DNA from: T3SED10-260 sp035363255
GTDB lineage: Bacteria > Caldisericota > Caldisericia > UBA6126
DNA: 48,714 nt
Assembly (NCBI GenBank): GCA_035363255.1
Contig: DAOSES010000019.1
Coordinates: forward strand, 1-48,714
Direction: 5' to 3'
The position numbers were made by a program, and so were the translations under genes. Under the pieces are notes generated by a model. The model made no database searches and was not told where the DNA came from. It was given only the letters and a program-made list of their open reading frames with translations. Position 1 is the stretch's first letter. Each line of letters begins with the position of its first letter. Below are positions 16,059 through 25,133 of this stretch, piece by piece.

Positions 16059-16808
16059 CTAAGTTTGAACCATTATGTTTTCAAAAATTTGATATAGCTC
16101 ATCGATCGAATAACTTTCAATACGATCTTTATAAGATGAAAAATCTCCTGGGTAATTACACTTTCGCAATGCATTAGCGAGAGTTTTACGCCTATACGAA
16201 AAAAGAGATCTTGCAAAAGTTACGAATTCTTTTGTTTTATTTCTGTCTATCCGCTTAGCTTTAAAACAACAAATCATTGAGTCTATTTTCGGAGGTGGAT
16301 GAAAAAGCTTCCTGGAAACTTTACTCACCAAGGAAACCTCATAGAAACTTTGAGCAAATATACTTGCAGCTGAATACTCTTCACGTCCAGGTTTGGACAT
16401 AAGTCGAAGAGCAGTACCTTCTGCAAGCATGAAAACCATCAAGCTGGGACTTAACTCGTAACTAATGCGCTCAATGATAGGCATTGCAACTTGATAAGGC
16501 AGATTCCCGCAAGCCTTATTTATCGATTTCAAGGGTACAAGATTCATTTTTAAAAAATCTTCAAAATACAAAAAAAGGTTTGGATACTGATGACTCAAAG
16601 GCAAAAGTAATGGTCGAGTCCTAAGATCAATTTCAACTGCATGAAGCTCTTTTATGCCAGGTAGGAGATATTTGGTTAGATATGCTGGTCCAGGACCAAC
16701 TTCAAGCAGCATATCATTAAGATTCAAATCTAATGCTGTCCTAATCTTGTTTAAAATAACTTCATCTGTTAAAAAATGCTGTCCGAGTTCTTTATTTGGA
16801 ACAATCAT
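16059..16808 (-). CDS. rsmA: 16S rRNA dimethyladenosine transferase
   Basis: SAM-dependent methyltransferase that dimethylates two adjacent adenines at the 3' end of 16S rRNA (KsgA). The 249-aa protein has the entry motif LGQHFLTD (8-15), SAM motif I LLEVGPGPAYLTKYL (34-48) and the catalytic NLPYQVAMP (102-110, normally NLPY). FHPPPKIDSMI in the C-terminal half is also typical. Motif I reads GPGPAYLT where GPGxGxLT is usual, a mild deviation. Its start overlaps the stop of the small membrane protein by four bases (ATGA). Confidence 0.95.
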   Translation of the reverse strand: MIVPNKELGQHFLTDEVILNKIRTALDLNLNDMLLEVGPGPAYLTKYLLPGIKELHAVEIDLRTRPLLLPLSHQYPNLFLYFEDFLKMNLVPLKSINKACGNLPYQVAMPIIERISYELSPSLMVFMLAEGTALRLMSKPGREEYSAASIFAQSFYEVSLVSKVSRKLFHPPPKIDSMICCFKAKRIDRNKTKEFVTFARSLFSYRRKTLANALRKCNYPGDFSSYKDRIESYSIDELYQIFENIMVQT

Positions 16809-17065
16809 TTATCTTTTGCTAGTGGCTTGCTTAGTTTTATCATCATACCTTCATGAATACGATCGGTAGGTTTATTTTCTTCCAGTCTCCATAAAAGGTA
16901 GGGCTTTTGAATTGATTGAGCAAAATCATGAATGGTTCGTGTGTATGTGATATAGGAATAATAGGAATCTTGATGAAAAAAAATAATAGTTTTTTGATGG
17001 ATAAATGAAGTAACAAGAAATAGAAGAAACAGTATGAAAACAAAAAGATGTATGATAGTTTTCAT
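16805..17065 (-). CDS. small membrane-anchored protein of unknown function
   Basis: I place the start at ATG 17065, which overlaps the upstream antiporter-like stop as ATGA and gives 86 aa. Residues 3-20 are strongly hydrophobic, followed by an exported or cytosolic tail rich in Tyr, Ile and Lys ending RIHEGMMIKLSKPL. The tail end faintly recalls LysM or FtsL-like proteins, but I cannot assign a family. Both ends overlap neighbours by four bases, which argues that it is real and translated in coupling between the membrane complex genes and rsmA. Confidence 0.7.
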   Translation of the reverse strand: MKTIIHLFVFILFLLFLVTSFIHQKTIIFFHQDSYYSYITYTRTIHDFAQSIQKPYLLWRLEENKPTDRIHEGMMIKLSKPLAKDK

Positions 17066-18768
17066 GTAAAATATCCCAAGTAAATCCAAACAAAAAGAAT
17101 GGTAGCAAGAAGAATCAATACCATCAGCCAAATAACCAGCACTTTACCATACTTTTCAATAAAGTCGTTATATCTAAGTGCATCCGAACCTTCTCGGTTA
17201 CTACTTGCTGAAAAAACATTATCTACCACACGAGAGGCATTGCCGTAGGTACAAATGATTTTGTCATCTACTTTTTGACATGTCTTCAGAAAAAGAGAGT
17301 TAAATAACCTTTGCAATATCATATAATGACCCACAACAAATATCTCGCTTTTCTTTAAATTCCAACGAAAAAAGTTTTCTAGTTGTTGATATATATGATA
17401 CCAGGAATAAAGAATTATATGAGGAAGTTTTATGTGAAATATTCCAGTTTTTAAACCAAAATAAATCACCATGATACCGATGAATTCAATTGTAAAAAAA
17501 CCAGGAAGACCATGATTGAAGAGATGATGAAAAGGCGATACGCCTTCAAAAAGTTCTTGCCCAGAGTGTTTTAACACCTCAGGAATAATCTTTTCATAAA
17601 AAACAGGATGAAGACCAAACAGGAGGATGAGTATGGCCAAAAAAGCTAAGGGTGCAAACTTGAGGATAGAAAAATTTTTCCATTGGATTTTGATTTTATT
17701 ATCATATCTATTAATCAAATAAAACATTTTAAAATTGGAAACAAATGTACCAATTGCAGTAATCATGAATAATGTTTCGATTTGTTTAAAAAAAGCAAAG
17801 GGATGATGACTATGTATCAATTCTTCGTGTAGAAGTGTCTTGGATACAAAACCATTAAAAAAAGGTGCTCCAGAAATACCTAAAACTGCTACTAAAAAAC
17901 AAATGGAAAGCCAGGGACTACGTTGAAAAAAACCCTTGATTTTATACATATCGACAGATGATTGTTGCGCTTCCTGACCGACTGCTCCGATAGATAAAAA
18001 AAGTGCTGATTTAAAATAAGCGTGGTTCATGGCATGTAAAATAGCTCCTAACAAAGCAACATCAGAGTGAGTGATTAAAAACAAACCTAAACCAAGTAAA
18101 ATGTATCCCATTTGACTTACACTATGATAAGCAAGCATTTTTTTAGCTTGAGCCTGAACTAAAGCTTGGATAACACCTATTAACATTGTAATAAGAGCAA
18201 TAACAATAATGAAGATTCCATATCCAAAATCTTTAGGATGATATATCACTAAAATTTGCATCATACCATAAAATCCAACCTTGATGATACAACCCGATAA
18301 TATGGCTGAAGCTGGAGCTGGAGCAACTGGATGAGCTTCAGGTAGCCATACATGAAAGGGAAAAGCACCACATTTGATTAAAAAACCAAGGCTTAATACC
18401 CAAACAGCATAAGGCCTTAATATGGGGTGGGTTCCAAGCAAAATACCAGCAAGAATGAAAAGACCGCTAAACAAAGAGAAAGTTAAATATAGTTTCCCAG
18501 CTTTCATTGCAGATTCTTTTCGATCATAAATGACTAACAAAAAACTAAAAATGGACATCCATTCGAAGAATACTAACAAGCTGAGAAGATTTGATGAAAA
18601 AAAGATCATTAGGTTCGAAAGGAAGGTTAAAGCAAAAAAGGAATAGAAGTAACTTTTGCGTTGATGAATATATTGCAATGAATAAATGAAAGCCGACAAC
18701 CAAGGGGGAATAGTTAAAACGACAAAGGCAAGGGTATATGGATTAACTGATAAGGATAAAAAAGGCAT
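17062..18768 (-). CDS. NuoL/M/N-family ion channel subunit (third extra copy)
   Basis: Polytopic membrane protein (568 aa) of the proton-conducting transporter family shared by complex I, Mrp antiporters and membrane-bound hydrogenases. The core motif IKCGAFPFHVWLPEAHPVAP and the following SGCIIKVG hold the two conserved lysines of TM7 and TM8. The C-terminal 150 residues leave the core fold and include an amphipathic stretch and a last TM, as in NuoL-like or HyfB-like subunits. It is five bases behind the 506-aa paralogue. It probably transports H+ or Na+ as part of one complex with the genes upstream. Confidence 0.9.
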   Translation of the reverse strand: MPFLSLSVNPYTLAFVVLTIPPWLSAFIYSLQYIHQRKSYFYSFFALTFLSNLMIFFSSNLLSLLVFFEWMSIFSFLLVIYDRKESAMKAGKLYLTFSLFSGLFILAGILLGTHPILRPYAVWVLSLGFLIKCGAFPFHVWLPEAHPVAPAPASAILSGCIIKVGFYGMMQILVIYHPKDFGYGIFIIVIALITMLIGVIQALVQAQAKKMLAYHSVSQMGYILLGLGLFLITHSDVALLGAILHAMNHAYFKSALFLSIGAVGQEAQQSSVDMYKIKGFFQRSPWLSICFLVAVLGISGAPFFNGFVSKTLLHEELIHSHHPFAFFKQIETLFMITAIGTFVSNFKMFYLINRYDNKIKIQWKNFSILKFAPLAFLAILILLFGLHPVFYEKIIPEVLKHSGQELFEGVSPFHHLFNHGLPGFFTIEFIGIMVIYFGLKTGIFHIKLPHIILYSWYHIYQQLENFFRWNLKKSEIFVVGHYMILQRLFNSLFLKTCQKVDDKIICTYGNASRVVDNVFSASSNREGSDALRYNDFIEKYGKVLVIWLMVLILLATILFVWIYLGYFT

Positions 18769-18773
18769 GATAC

Positions 18774-20294
18774 CTAAAATGGAGAAGGAAAGTCTGTAAA
18801 TGGAATTACTGTGCTTAGTGCCTTGATTGAATTGCTAATAAAAGGACCAGAAACTATACCCAATCCCACCACAAGAATCATAAGTAAAGAAAGTGAAATC
18901 ACTTGAGATACATGCAGGGGAAATCTTTTTGTTTGCGAATCAGCAGGTGGATAAAACCAACCTCTTATGATAATGGGTGCGTAATAAGCTGCATTAAGAA
19001 TACTGCTGATCAAAAGAACCGAAAGAGCGGTGATAAAGATCCAAAAAGAGAACAATCCCATGCGATATGCTTCAATGGTACCTACTCCAAGTGTCCATTT
19101 GGTGATAAAATTAACTAATAGTGGAAAACCTATCATGGAAAGGGCACCAAGGGTAAAAGCAGAAAAAACAAAGGGATTTTTCATGCCATACCCGTCAATT
19201 TTGGAAACATCCACTTCTCCAGAATCATCAACGATAGATCCAGCAGAAAGAAAGAGAAGACTTTTAACAAGGGAATGAGCAAGAGTATGCAATAAAGCAC
19301 CAAGCATAGATAAGGGAGACAAAAAAGCAATACCCATGATGATATAACCTACCTGGCTAACACTGGAATAAGCTAAAACTCTTTTTAAATGTCCCTGACC
19401 AATTGCGATTGCAGAACCCCAAAACATAGTGAAAATCGCAAGAATGATCAAAACAATCACATCTGTTCGTCCTGCGAGATTACGAAGCCCAAAAAGCTCC
19501 ATAAATACCCTCATTAATCCAAAAGTTCCTGTTTTGATTACCATTCCTGACAACAAAGCAGAGGCAGGCGCAGGTGCCACCGGATGTGCTTCAGGAAGCC
19601 AGATATGCACAGGAAACAAGCCTGCCTTGATAGCAAAACCAATTACATAGCACCAAAAGATCAGTGAAGGTAGTAATGGATTGATTGCAGAGGAATTTTG
19701 TATTAAAAATGGGTTTCCTCCTGGAGTGAAGGTAGTGGTCTTCAACACGGCATAGGTTAGAATCACACCAAAAAGAAGTATCAAACCTCCAATAATTTGA
19801 AAGAACAAATAACGCATCCCTGCTGCAAAGGTTTCAGGAGTTTGGTAGTGTATGATTAAAATATAAGATACTATAAGTAGTAATTCAAAGAAAATAAAGT
19901 AGGTAATCATGTTGGAAGAGACAAAGATCATGAGTATTACGTAAAGATTTAGAATTGAAAATACTTGATACCTTTTGGTCTTTGTATAGGTTTCATGTTT
20001 CATATAGTAGATGGAAAACATGGATGAAGCGAGCCATACAATACAGCAGAAAAAACAAGCCATCCACGCCAGATGATCCATCTTGAAACTGATGTCGATA
20101 GGAACTTTTGCAACAAGAGATATTTTGAATAGCTCAAAATTTGGTATCTTGAACACGATAAGCAATAGAATTAAGAGTAAAAAAGAGAGGAGTGTTGTTA
20201 AGTGCGGAAGATATTTTTGTGTAGATTTAAACATTAGTAATTCGAGAACAAGAAACGCTAAAGGCAAGACCAAAAAGGCAACAAATACAGCCAC
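18774..20294 (-). CDS. NuoM/MrpD-family ion channel subunit (second extra copy)
   Basis: Polytopic 506-aa membrane protein of the same family, close to NuoM/MrpD in length. IKAGLFPVHIWLPEAHPVAP and SGMVIKTGTFGLMR hold the TM7 and TM8 lysines. LAYSSVSQVGYI and HSLVKSLLFLSAG cover the later channel helices. The start is GTG 20294 preceded by GAAGGTGG. A near-consensus promoter in the 125-base gap upstream suggests that this gene and those after it can be transcribed apart from the Mrp genes. Confidence 0.9.
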   Translation of the reverse strand: MAVFVAFLVLPLAFLVLELLMFKSTQKYLPHLTTLLSFLLLILLLIVFKIPNFELFKISLVAKVPIDISFKMDHLAWMACFFCCIVWLASSMFSIYYMKHETYTKTKRYQVFSILNLYVILMIFVSSNMITYFIFFELLLIVSYILIIHYQTPETFAAGMRYLFFQIIGGLILLFGVILTYAVLKTTTFTPGGNPFLIQNSSAINPLLPSLIFWCYVIGFAIKAGLFPVHIWLPEAHPVAPAPASALLSGMVIKTGTFGLMRVFMELFGLRNLAGRTDVIVLIILAIFTMFWGSAIAIGQGHLKRVLAYSSVSQVGYIIMGIAFLSPLSMLGALLHTLAHSLVKSLLFLSAGSIVDDSGEVDVSKIDGYGMKNPFVFSAFTLGALSMIGFPLLVNFITKWTLGVGTIEAYRMGLFSFWIFITALSVLLISSILNAAYYAPIIIRGWFYPPADSQTKRFPLHVSQVISLSLLMILVVGLGIVSGPFISNSIKALSTVIPFTDFPSPF

Positions 20295-20305
20295 TTCAAA
20301 CCACC

Positions 20306-20374
20306 TTCATATAATGTGCTACAAGCAATAAACCAAATGAGCTTGAGCAAAATCAAACACTGTCATTATATGAA
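20306..20374. repeat. 11-bp inverted repeat around the promoter gap
   Basis: TTCATATAATG at 20306-20316 and CATTATATGAA at 20364-20374 are exact reverse complements, 47 bases apart. The right arm contains the -10 box of the minus-strand promoter. Could be a two-site operator, or chance in AT-rich DNA. Confidence 0.4.
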
Positions 20375-20392
20375 AAACCATAAGTTTGTTAA
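20365..20392 (-). promoter_or_regulatory. internal promoter of the antiporter gene run
   Basis: On the minus strand TTAACA (20392-20387) is followed by 16 bases and a perfect TATAAT (20370-20365). It lies in the only gap over 100 bases within the 14-gene run, about 70 bases before the GTG at 20294. Confidence 0.6.
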
Positions 20393-20419
20393 ATTTTAAA
20401 AAAGATACACCATTAAAGG

Positions 20420-22186
20420 CTAAAATACTTTGAAATAGTACATAGCGAAAACCAAAGCACCGATTAAAAACCAAAAAACATAAGTGGGAAGGATTCCTGT
20501 GTGAAAGCTTCGTAATATCGAAGATGTCCCAGCTATTCCCTTGCGACCAATATCATATAAATCCAGATACCGACTTTCAGACCAATCATATGCACATTTT
20601 ATACCTTTACAGTTGCGCAGTTTGTCAAATAAATGTATCCCAACAGTGTTGCACGTTTTTGCATGTTTTCGAAGAGATTGTATCAGTATAAATGCAAAAG
20701 TAAGGTAGATCAGCAGATAAATCAAGCCCTCACTTTTCGAAAAATAAATATGCACATCTTTTTGGGTGATAGGTTGGAGAAAATTATGGAAAGTATAAGT
20801 CTCCGAGGTAAACCCCAAGAATAAGCAGAGAATTGCTAATAATATCATGGGTATCAGCATGAGTGTCTTTTTTTCATTTACATTATCCCAAAGACTACAA
20901 GCAGGTTCGATGAAGAGAGCATACATCACTTTTACAAAACTTGTCAGAGTGAGTAGTCCGCCAATGGAACCAAGCAGCCAAAAAATCTGCCATCCATTAA
21001 AATGATACAACTTATGTGTATAAATGATGCCATGTAGTATGACATGTTTGCTAAAGTAACCACTAAAGGGATAGATCCCTGATATTGCAAGTGAAGAAAT
21101 CAACATGACGACAAATGTAACTGGTAGCAATCTATACAAACCTCCCAGTTTATCCAAATAGGTGGTTTTGCATTTTTTTTCTATCAAACCAGCTGAAAGG
21201 AAAAGAGCTGTTTTATATACTATATTGTTCAACATGTGATACATAGCTCCAACTAAGCCCATTGGAGTGCCTGTCCCCAAGCCAAGAACAATGTATCCAA
21301 CCTGAGAAACGGTATGATAACCCAATAACCTTTTTAAATCGTGTTGCACCAAAGCCATTAGTACTCCAACAAATATGCATATACAACCAAGACTCATTAA
21401 GATCAAAACAGCAATAAGTGGCAAAGTAGCAACTCCACCAATAAGTCTTATCATAAGGTACACTGCCAGGATCTTGTCAAGTGACAATGGAAGGAAAGCA
21501 GTAACTGGAACAAAACTATGTTGACATGCGTCTGGAAGCCAACTATGAAGTGGGAAAACTCCTGCTTTCGCGAAAGCGCCTATAAACATCAAGGTAAATG
21601 ACAAGACAGCAAGAGGGGTATCAAGTACGATTTTTGCTTGTGACAGATAGGTTTGTTTTGTGAGTTGGAACAAGATCACCATCCCTAATATCATAAATAT
21701 GTCAGATCCCCCAACCATGATAAAGGTCTTTTTAGCCGTTTCTTTTGCTTGTTTGCCTGATAGACCCACCATAAGGTAGAGTAAGACACCAAGAAGACTC
21801 CAGGATATCAAAAGATAAATCATATAATCGCTAAGAAGTGTCCAATAAGTAAGTCCGAGGCTAATCAAACTCAGTGCATAAAATTTATGACTTTCTTGCT
21901 TGTTGGAAAAAAATGATTTAGCATAGATCACAAGGAGCCAAACAAATAAAGAGGTCCAAAGAATCATATTGCGGCTTATAGAATCGGAAAGTAAGCCAAA
22001 AGAATCATAAGACCAGCATGTGGCCCAACAATATATTGATATGAGCAAAAGCAGAGAAGCAAGGAAAAAACTTAAGAAAAAAGACCACTTATAAAGGCTT
22101 TTGAAAAAAACTAAAAATATAAAACCAAATAGAACAGGTGAACATAAAAAAAGCAGTATGAATAAATCAGGGTTGATTAGAGTCAT
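20420..22186 (-). CDS. divergent NuoL-like ion channel subunit (first extra copy)
   Basis: A 588-aa polytopic protein of the proton-conducting transporter family. AKAGVFPLHSWLPDA keeps the TM7 lysine. After it, the usual PAPxSA segment is replaced by SFVPVTAFLPLSLDKILAVY, as in divergent subunits of some energy-converting complexes. LLGYHTVSQVGYI and NIVYKTALFLSAGLI mark later helices. The C-terminal 120 residues carry an extra amphipathic region and a final TM. It overlaps the MrpG gene by 20 bases, showing it belongs to the Mrp unit. It may replace the MrpA N-terminal channel domain, which is missing from the fused MbhDE-like gene (inference). Confidence 0.88.
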   Translation of the reverse strand: MTLINPDLFILLFLCSPVLFGFIFLVFFKSLYKWSFFLSFFLASLLLLISIYCWATCWSYDSFGLLSDSISRNMILWTSLFVWLLVIYAKSFFSNKQESHKFYALSLISLGLTYWTLLSDYMIYLLISWSLLGVLLYLMVGLSGKQAKETAKKTFIMVGGSDIFMILGMVILFQLTKQTYLSQAKIVLDTPLAVLSFTLMFIGAFAKAGVFPLHSWLPDACQHSFVPVTAFLPLSLDKILAVYLMIRLIGGVATLPLIAVLILMSLGCICIFVGVLMALVQHDLKRLLGYHTVSQVGYIVLGLGTGTPMGLVGAMYHMLNNIVYKTALFLSAGLIEKKCKTTYLDKLGGLYRLLPVTFVVMLISSLAISGIYPFSGYFSKHVILHGIIYTHKLYHFNGWQIFWLLGSIGGLLTLTSFVKVMYALFIEPACSLWDNVNEKKTLMLIPMILLAILCLFLGFTSETYTFHNFLQPITQKDVHIYFSKSEGLIYLLIYLTFAFILIQSLRKHAKTCNTVGIHLFDKLRNCKGIKCAYDWSESRYLDLYDIGRKGIAGTSSILRSFHTGILPTYVFWFLIGALVFAMYYFKVF

Positions 22187-22547
22187 GTTTGCTTTCTTTT
22201 ATAGGTAAGTTTTTTTCTTCTGGTGTACCATAATCATAAAAATCACAAACTGAATTTTTGCACAATTTTACTTTCGATTTATACGCTCCTCTTGCTAAAG
22301 CATGGGCTGAAGTTGGGGAGGTTATTAGAATAAAGACAATGCATAACAAGGCTTTTCCACTCATTGGTGAAAATCCCTTCAAAATTATGACTCCCAACAA
22401 CATACTGCATACTCCAAGGGTAACGCATTTTGTAGCTGCCTGGAGTCGGTTATAGACATCCGGAAGTCTCACAAGACCTAAACATCCCAAGACCATGAAT
22501 AATACACCAATAACTAAGAAAATCGCTGAAAATATGTTAATCATCAA
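22167..22547 (-). CDS. mrpG: Mrp/Mnh antiporter subunit G
   Basis: Small membrane subunit, 126 aa, three TM segments. FLVIGVLFMVLGCLGLVRLP, DVYNRLQAATK and the GVIIL segment are the PhaG/MnhG signature. An Asp/Glu/Lys-rich tail follows the last helix. It overlaps mrpF by 11 bases and the NuoL-like gene by 20, so translation is tightly coupled. It acts in the Mrp cation/proton antiporter complex. Confidence 0.93.
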   Translation of the reverse strand: MMINIFSAIFLVIGVLFMVLGCLGLVRLPDVYNRLQAATKCVTLGVCSMLLGVIILKGFSPMSGKALLCIVFILITSPTSAHALARGAYKSKVKLCKNSVCDFYDYGTPEEKNLPIKESKHDSNQP

Positions 22548-22800
22548 AGCGTCTCCCTTCTAAAAACTTTGCAAGGGAAAGACCTCCAATAAAGCTAATT
22601 AAAGTCCAAGCAAGAGCCACATCAAGAAAGTAATCATTTCCAGTTTTTAGTGCAGCAAGAACACAAAATCCGACCATCACAGTACCAAGAATATCAATGG
22701 CAACACTACGATCTGGCGGAGTTGGTCCGATTCCAATTCGATAGAGACACATGGATACTGAAGCTATCAAAGCAAATAAGAACAAAGCATCATACAACAT
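22537..22800 (-). CDS. mrpF: Mrp/Mnh antiporter subunit F
   Basis: An 87-aa membrane subunit with three TM helices. GPTPPDRSVAIDILGT is the MrpF/PhaF hallmark, with the conserved Asp in the PDR motif. It is ten bases downstream of mrpE. Works with MrpE and MrpG in the small-subunit module. Confidence 0.94.
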   Translation of the reverse strand: MLYDALFLFALIASVSMCLYRIGIGPTPPDRSVAIDILGTVMVGFCVLAALKTGNDYFLDVALAWTLISFIGGLSLAKFLEGRRFDD

Positions 22801-22810
22801 GTTTCACGTC

Positions 22811-23326
22811 CTACTCGAAAACCTTCGTTAATATATCTTCGAAAGGCTTGACGATTATTTTGGCTGCTATATCAGGGTCCTGACTTAAAACTTTTATCCA
22901 ATGGATGTAGAGTGTGCCATCGTCGTCCATATCAACTACCAAAGTGCCTGGAGTAAGGGTTATGGAATTGGCTAAAAATAAACGTGCCATTGGGTTTTTG
23001 AGACTGGTTTTTACTCTTACTATCCCTGGTTCGATGGGAAGAGAGGGATGTAAAACGCGATAGGCAACATCAAAGTTGGCAATCAACATCAGGTGCAAGA
23101 AGCGAAAAATATAAAAAACAAACCAAAAAAAGCGCAACATCGAAACAGGAAAAGATAAAGGAAAAATGGGAAGAGTATGGATCTCAAAAATGGCTACAAA
23201 GGAGCACAAAAACACTCCAAGTATCAATTTTTCTTGGATACCAACTGAACCTTTAAAAGGCCAAACAAGTAGAATCCAGCAAAGAAAAAGGATGCTAAAT
23301 ACTCTAAAAAAACTTTTAAGGTACAT
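22811..23326 (-). CDS. mrpE: Mrp/Mnh antiporter subunit E
   Basis: Membrane subunit of about 171 aa from ATG 23326; a GTG at 23350 would add eight residues. Two or three N-terminal TM helices are followed by a cytosolic domain with VRVKTSLKNPMARLFLANSI and LTPGTLVVDMDDDGTLYIHW, the PF01899 signature. The gene overlaps the 3' end of mrpD by 11 bases. Confidence 0.93.
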   Translation of the reverse strand: MYLKSFFRVFSILFLCWILLVWPFKGSVGIQEKLILGVFLCSFVAIFEIHTLPIFPLSFPVSMLRFFWFVFYIFRFLHLMLIANFDVAYRVLHPSLPIEPGIVRVKTSLKNPMARLFLANSITLTPGTLVVDMDDDGTLYIHWIKVLSQDPDIAAKIIVKPFEDILTKVFE

Positions 23327-24788
23327 AGCTTGAACCCAACCACTTTCCACCTAGCAACACATTAACAGCAGAAACAAGATAATATTCACGCCATGAAGGC
23401 ACTAACAAAAGAAGCCCTAAAGTAATACAAAAAAAACATAGTATAAGCATCGGAAAGATCATGGATAATGGGGATTCTTTCACTTTTTTAAATTTCTCAG
23501 GTAAATCACCCAAAAAAACATACTTTTGGATTTTTGGAAAAAGCGTAAGCGTCATCAGGGCAACGCATGCAATTATCAGAGCCAAAGCCCATTGGCCAGA
23601 CATGATACACGCAAGCATAAGCAAGAGTTTTGACCAAAAACCATTCAGCGGGGGGACACCTCCGATAGCAGTAAAACCAATAAAACTGGTAGCATTTGAC
23701 CAAGGCATAACTTTTGCCAAACCACCCATTTGATGAAAATTTCTTTCTCCACTTGCATGCTCAATAGATCCAGCATTTAAAAAAAGCAAAGATTTAAATG
23801 CTGCATGATTTATCATATGGAGAATAGCTCCAAGCAAGCCCCAATAAGTACCTAAACCAATACCAATAAAAATATACCCCACCTGACTAACACTATGGCA
23901 AGCAAGAAGTCTTTTGAAATCATGTTGCCCCATAGCCAAAATCACTCCTGTCAAACTAGAGAGTGCACCCAACCAAGCTATCAAGGAAAGAGGAGCATTT
24001 TCAATACCCACAATATTAAAATAGAAACGAAGCATCACATAAATTCCGACTGCTTTGATCAAGACTCCAGACAATACAGCAGATATTGGGGCTGGAGCTG
24101 AAGAATGGGCATCAGGAAGCCAGCTATGAAAGGGGAATAGTGCAGATTTTAATCCAAGTCCTGCACTCATCATCACAACAATTAACCAAGCAATGGGAGT
24201 GCTAAAGTCAAGACGTTCAGATACAATAAACATATTCAAGGCGGCAGTCTGACTATAGATCAGGGCAATACCAAACAACACAAAAAGGGAAGAAACACTT
24301 CCCAAAACAAGATATTTAAACGAAGCTTCCAATTCATGTGATTTTCCCCCATATGCAACCAAGGCGTAGGAAGCAAGTGTGGCAATTTCCATAAAAACAA
24401 ACAAATTAAAGAAATCTGCAGTGATGAGGATACCATTCATACCAGCAAGCATAAAAAAAACAAGAGCATAATACCTGGAATGATCGGTATAATGATCCAT
24501 ATAGCCGATAGAGTACCAACAGGCTAAAAATACTAAAACCTGTACCATGATAAGAACAATTCTGCTTAATGGATCAATAGCGAGTGTTATTCCAACAAAA
24601 TCATTGTATCCTCCCACATGGTAGTAGGAATTTTCAAGGGGAGTAAGTAGCGCAAGGATGGAAAGCAGGATCGTGGAGCCAAGGGCTATAAAGTGTGTAT
24701 ACCACATTTTTTTACTTTTTATAGATAAGATTAAGCCAGTAAAAAGTGGTATTACGACAAAAGAGGGTAGTAAAGAAACCATGTTCAT
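23316..24788 (-). CDS. mrpD: Mrp/Mnh antiporter subunit D
   Basis: A 490-aa polytopic channel subunit of the antiporter. LKSALFPFHSWLPDAHSSAP and SGVLIKAVGIYVMLR carry the TM7 and TM8 lysines, and MEIATLASYALVAY carries the conserved TM5 glutamate. LLACHSVSQVGYIFIGIGLG and HAAFKSLLFLNAGSIEH are late-helix motifs. The start overlaps mrpC by four bases (ATGA). It is the canonical member of the four channel-type subunits in this run. Confidence 0.94.
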   Translation of the reverse strand: MNMVSLLPSFVVIPLFTGLILSIKSKKMWYTHFIALGSTILLSILALLTPLENSYYHVGGYNDFVGITLAIDPLSRIVLIMVQVLVFLACWYSIGYMDHYTDHSRYYALVFFMLAGMNGILITADFFNLFVFMEIATLASYALVAYGGKSHELEASFKYLVLGSVSSLFVLFGIALIYSQTAALNMFIVSERLDFSTPIAWLIVVMMSAGLGLKSALFPFHSWLPDAHSSAPAPISAVLSGVLIKAVGIYVMLRFYFNIVGIENAPLSLIAWLGALSSLTGVILAMGQHDFKRLLACHSVSQVGYIFIGIGLGTYWGLLGAILHMINHAAFKSLLFLNAGSIEHASGERNFHQMGGLAKVMPWSNATSFIGFTAIGGVPPLNGFWSKLLLMLACIMSGQWALALIIACVALMTLTLFPKIQKYVFLGDLPEKFKKVKESPLSMIFPMLILCFFCITLGLLLLVPSWREYYLVSAVNVLLGGKWLGSSYVP

Positions 24789-25132
24789 CCCTTTAGTTTC
24801 CGTATCTTGGTGATATCAAAAGTCCCATATGAATGATATAGACGGATGGCTAAAGCTACCATTAGGGCAGTTGTACCAAGACCAATGACAACGGAAGTAA
24901 GGACAAGAGCCTGGGGGATGGGATCAACTGCAAGGTCAGCAACTGTGGAGGCAGTGTTAAAGTTTGTGATAATAGGAACTTGACCGTTTTTTCGATATGC
25001 AAGCAATACAAAGAATAAATTTACTGCATTCGTCATCATGGCAAGACTTATGATGATCTTGATAAGATTTCTTTTGACCATCACACCATAAAGCCCAAGA
25101 AGAAAGAGCAAAATACATAAAGCATAAATCAT
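24785..25132 (-). CDS. mrpC: Mrp/Mnh antiporter subunit C (NuoK-like)
   Basis: A NuoK-like membrane subunit with three TM helices. I use ATG 25132 (115 aa), which has AGGAGG nine bases upstream and starts just after the mrpB stop. A longer frame from 25162 lacks such a site. KRNLIKIIISLAMMTNAVNL, PQALVLTSVVIGLG and a C-terminal basic tail match MrpC. Its glutamate position in the first helix motif reads Ser-Leu rather than an acid, as is common in MrpC versus NuoK. Confidence 0.92.
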   Translation of the reverse strand: MIYALCILLFLLGLYGVMVKRNLIKIIISLAMMTNAVNLFFVLLAYRKNGQVPIITNFNTASTVADLAVDPIPQALVLTSVVIGLGTTALMVALAIRLYHSYGTFDITKIRKLKG

Positions 25133-25133
25133 A

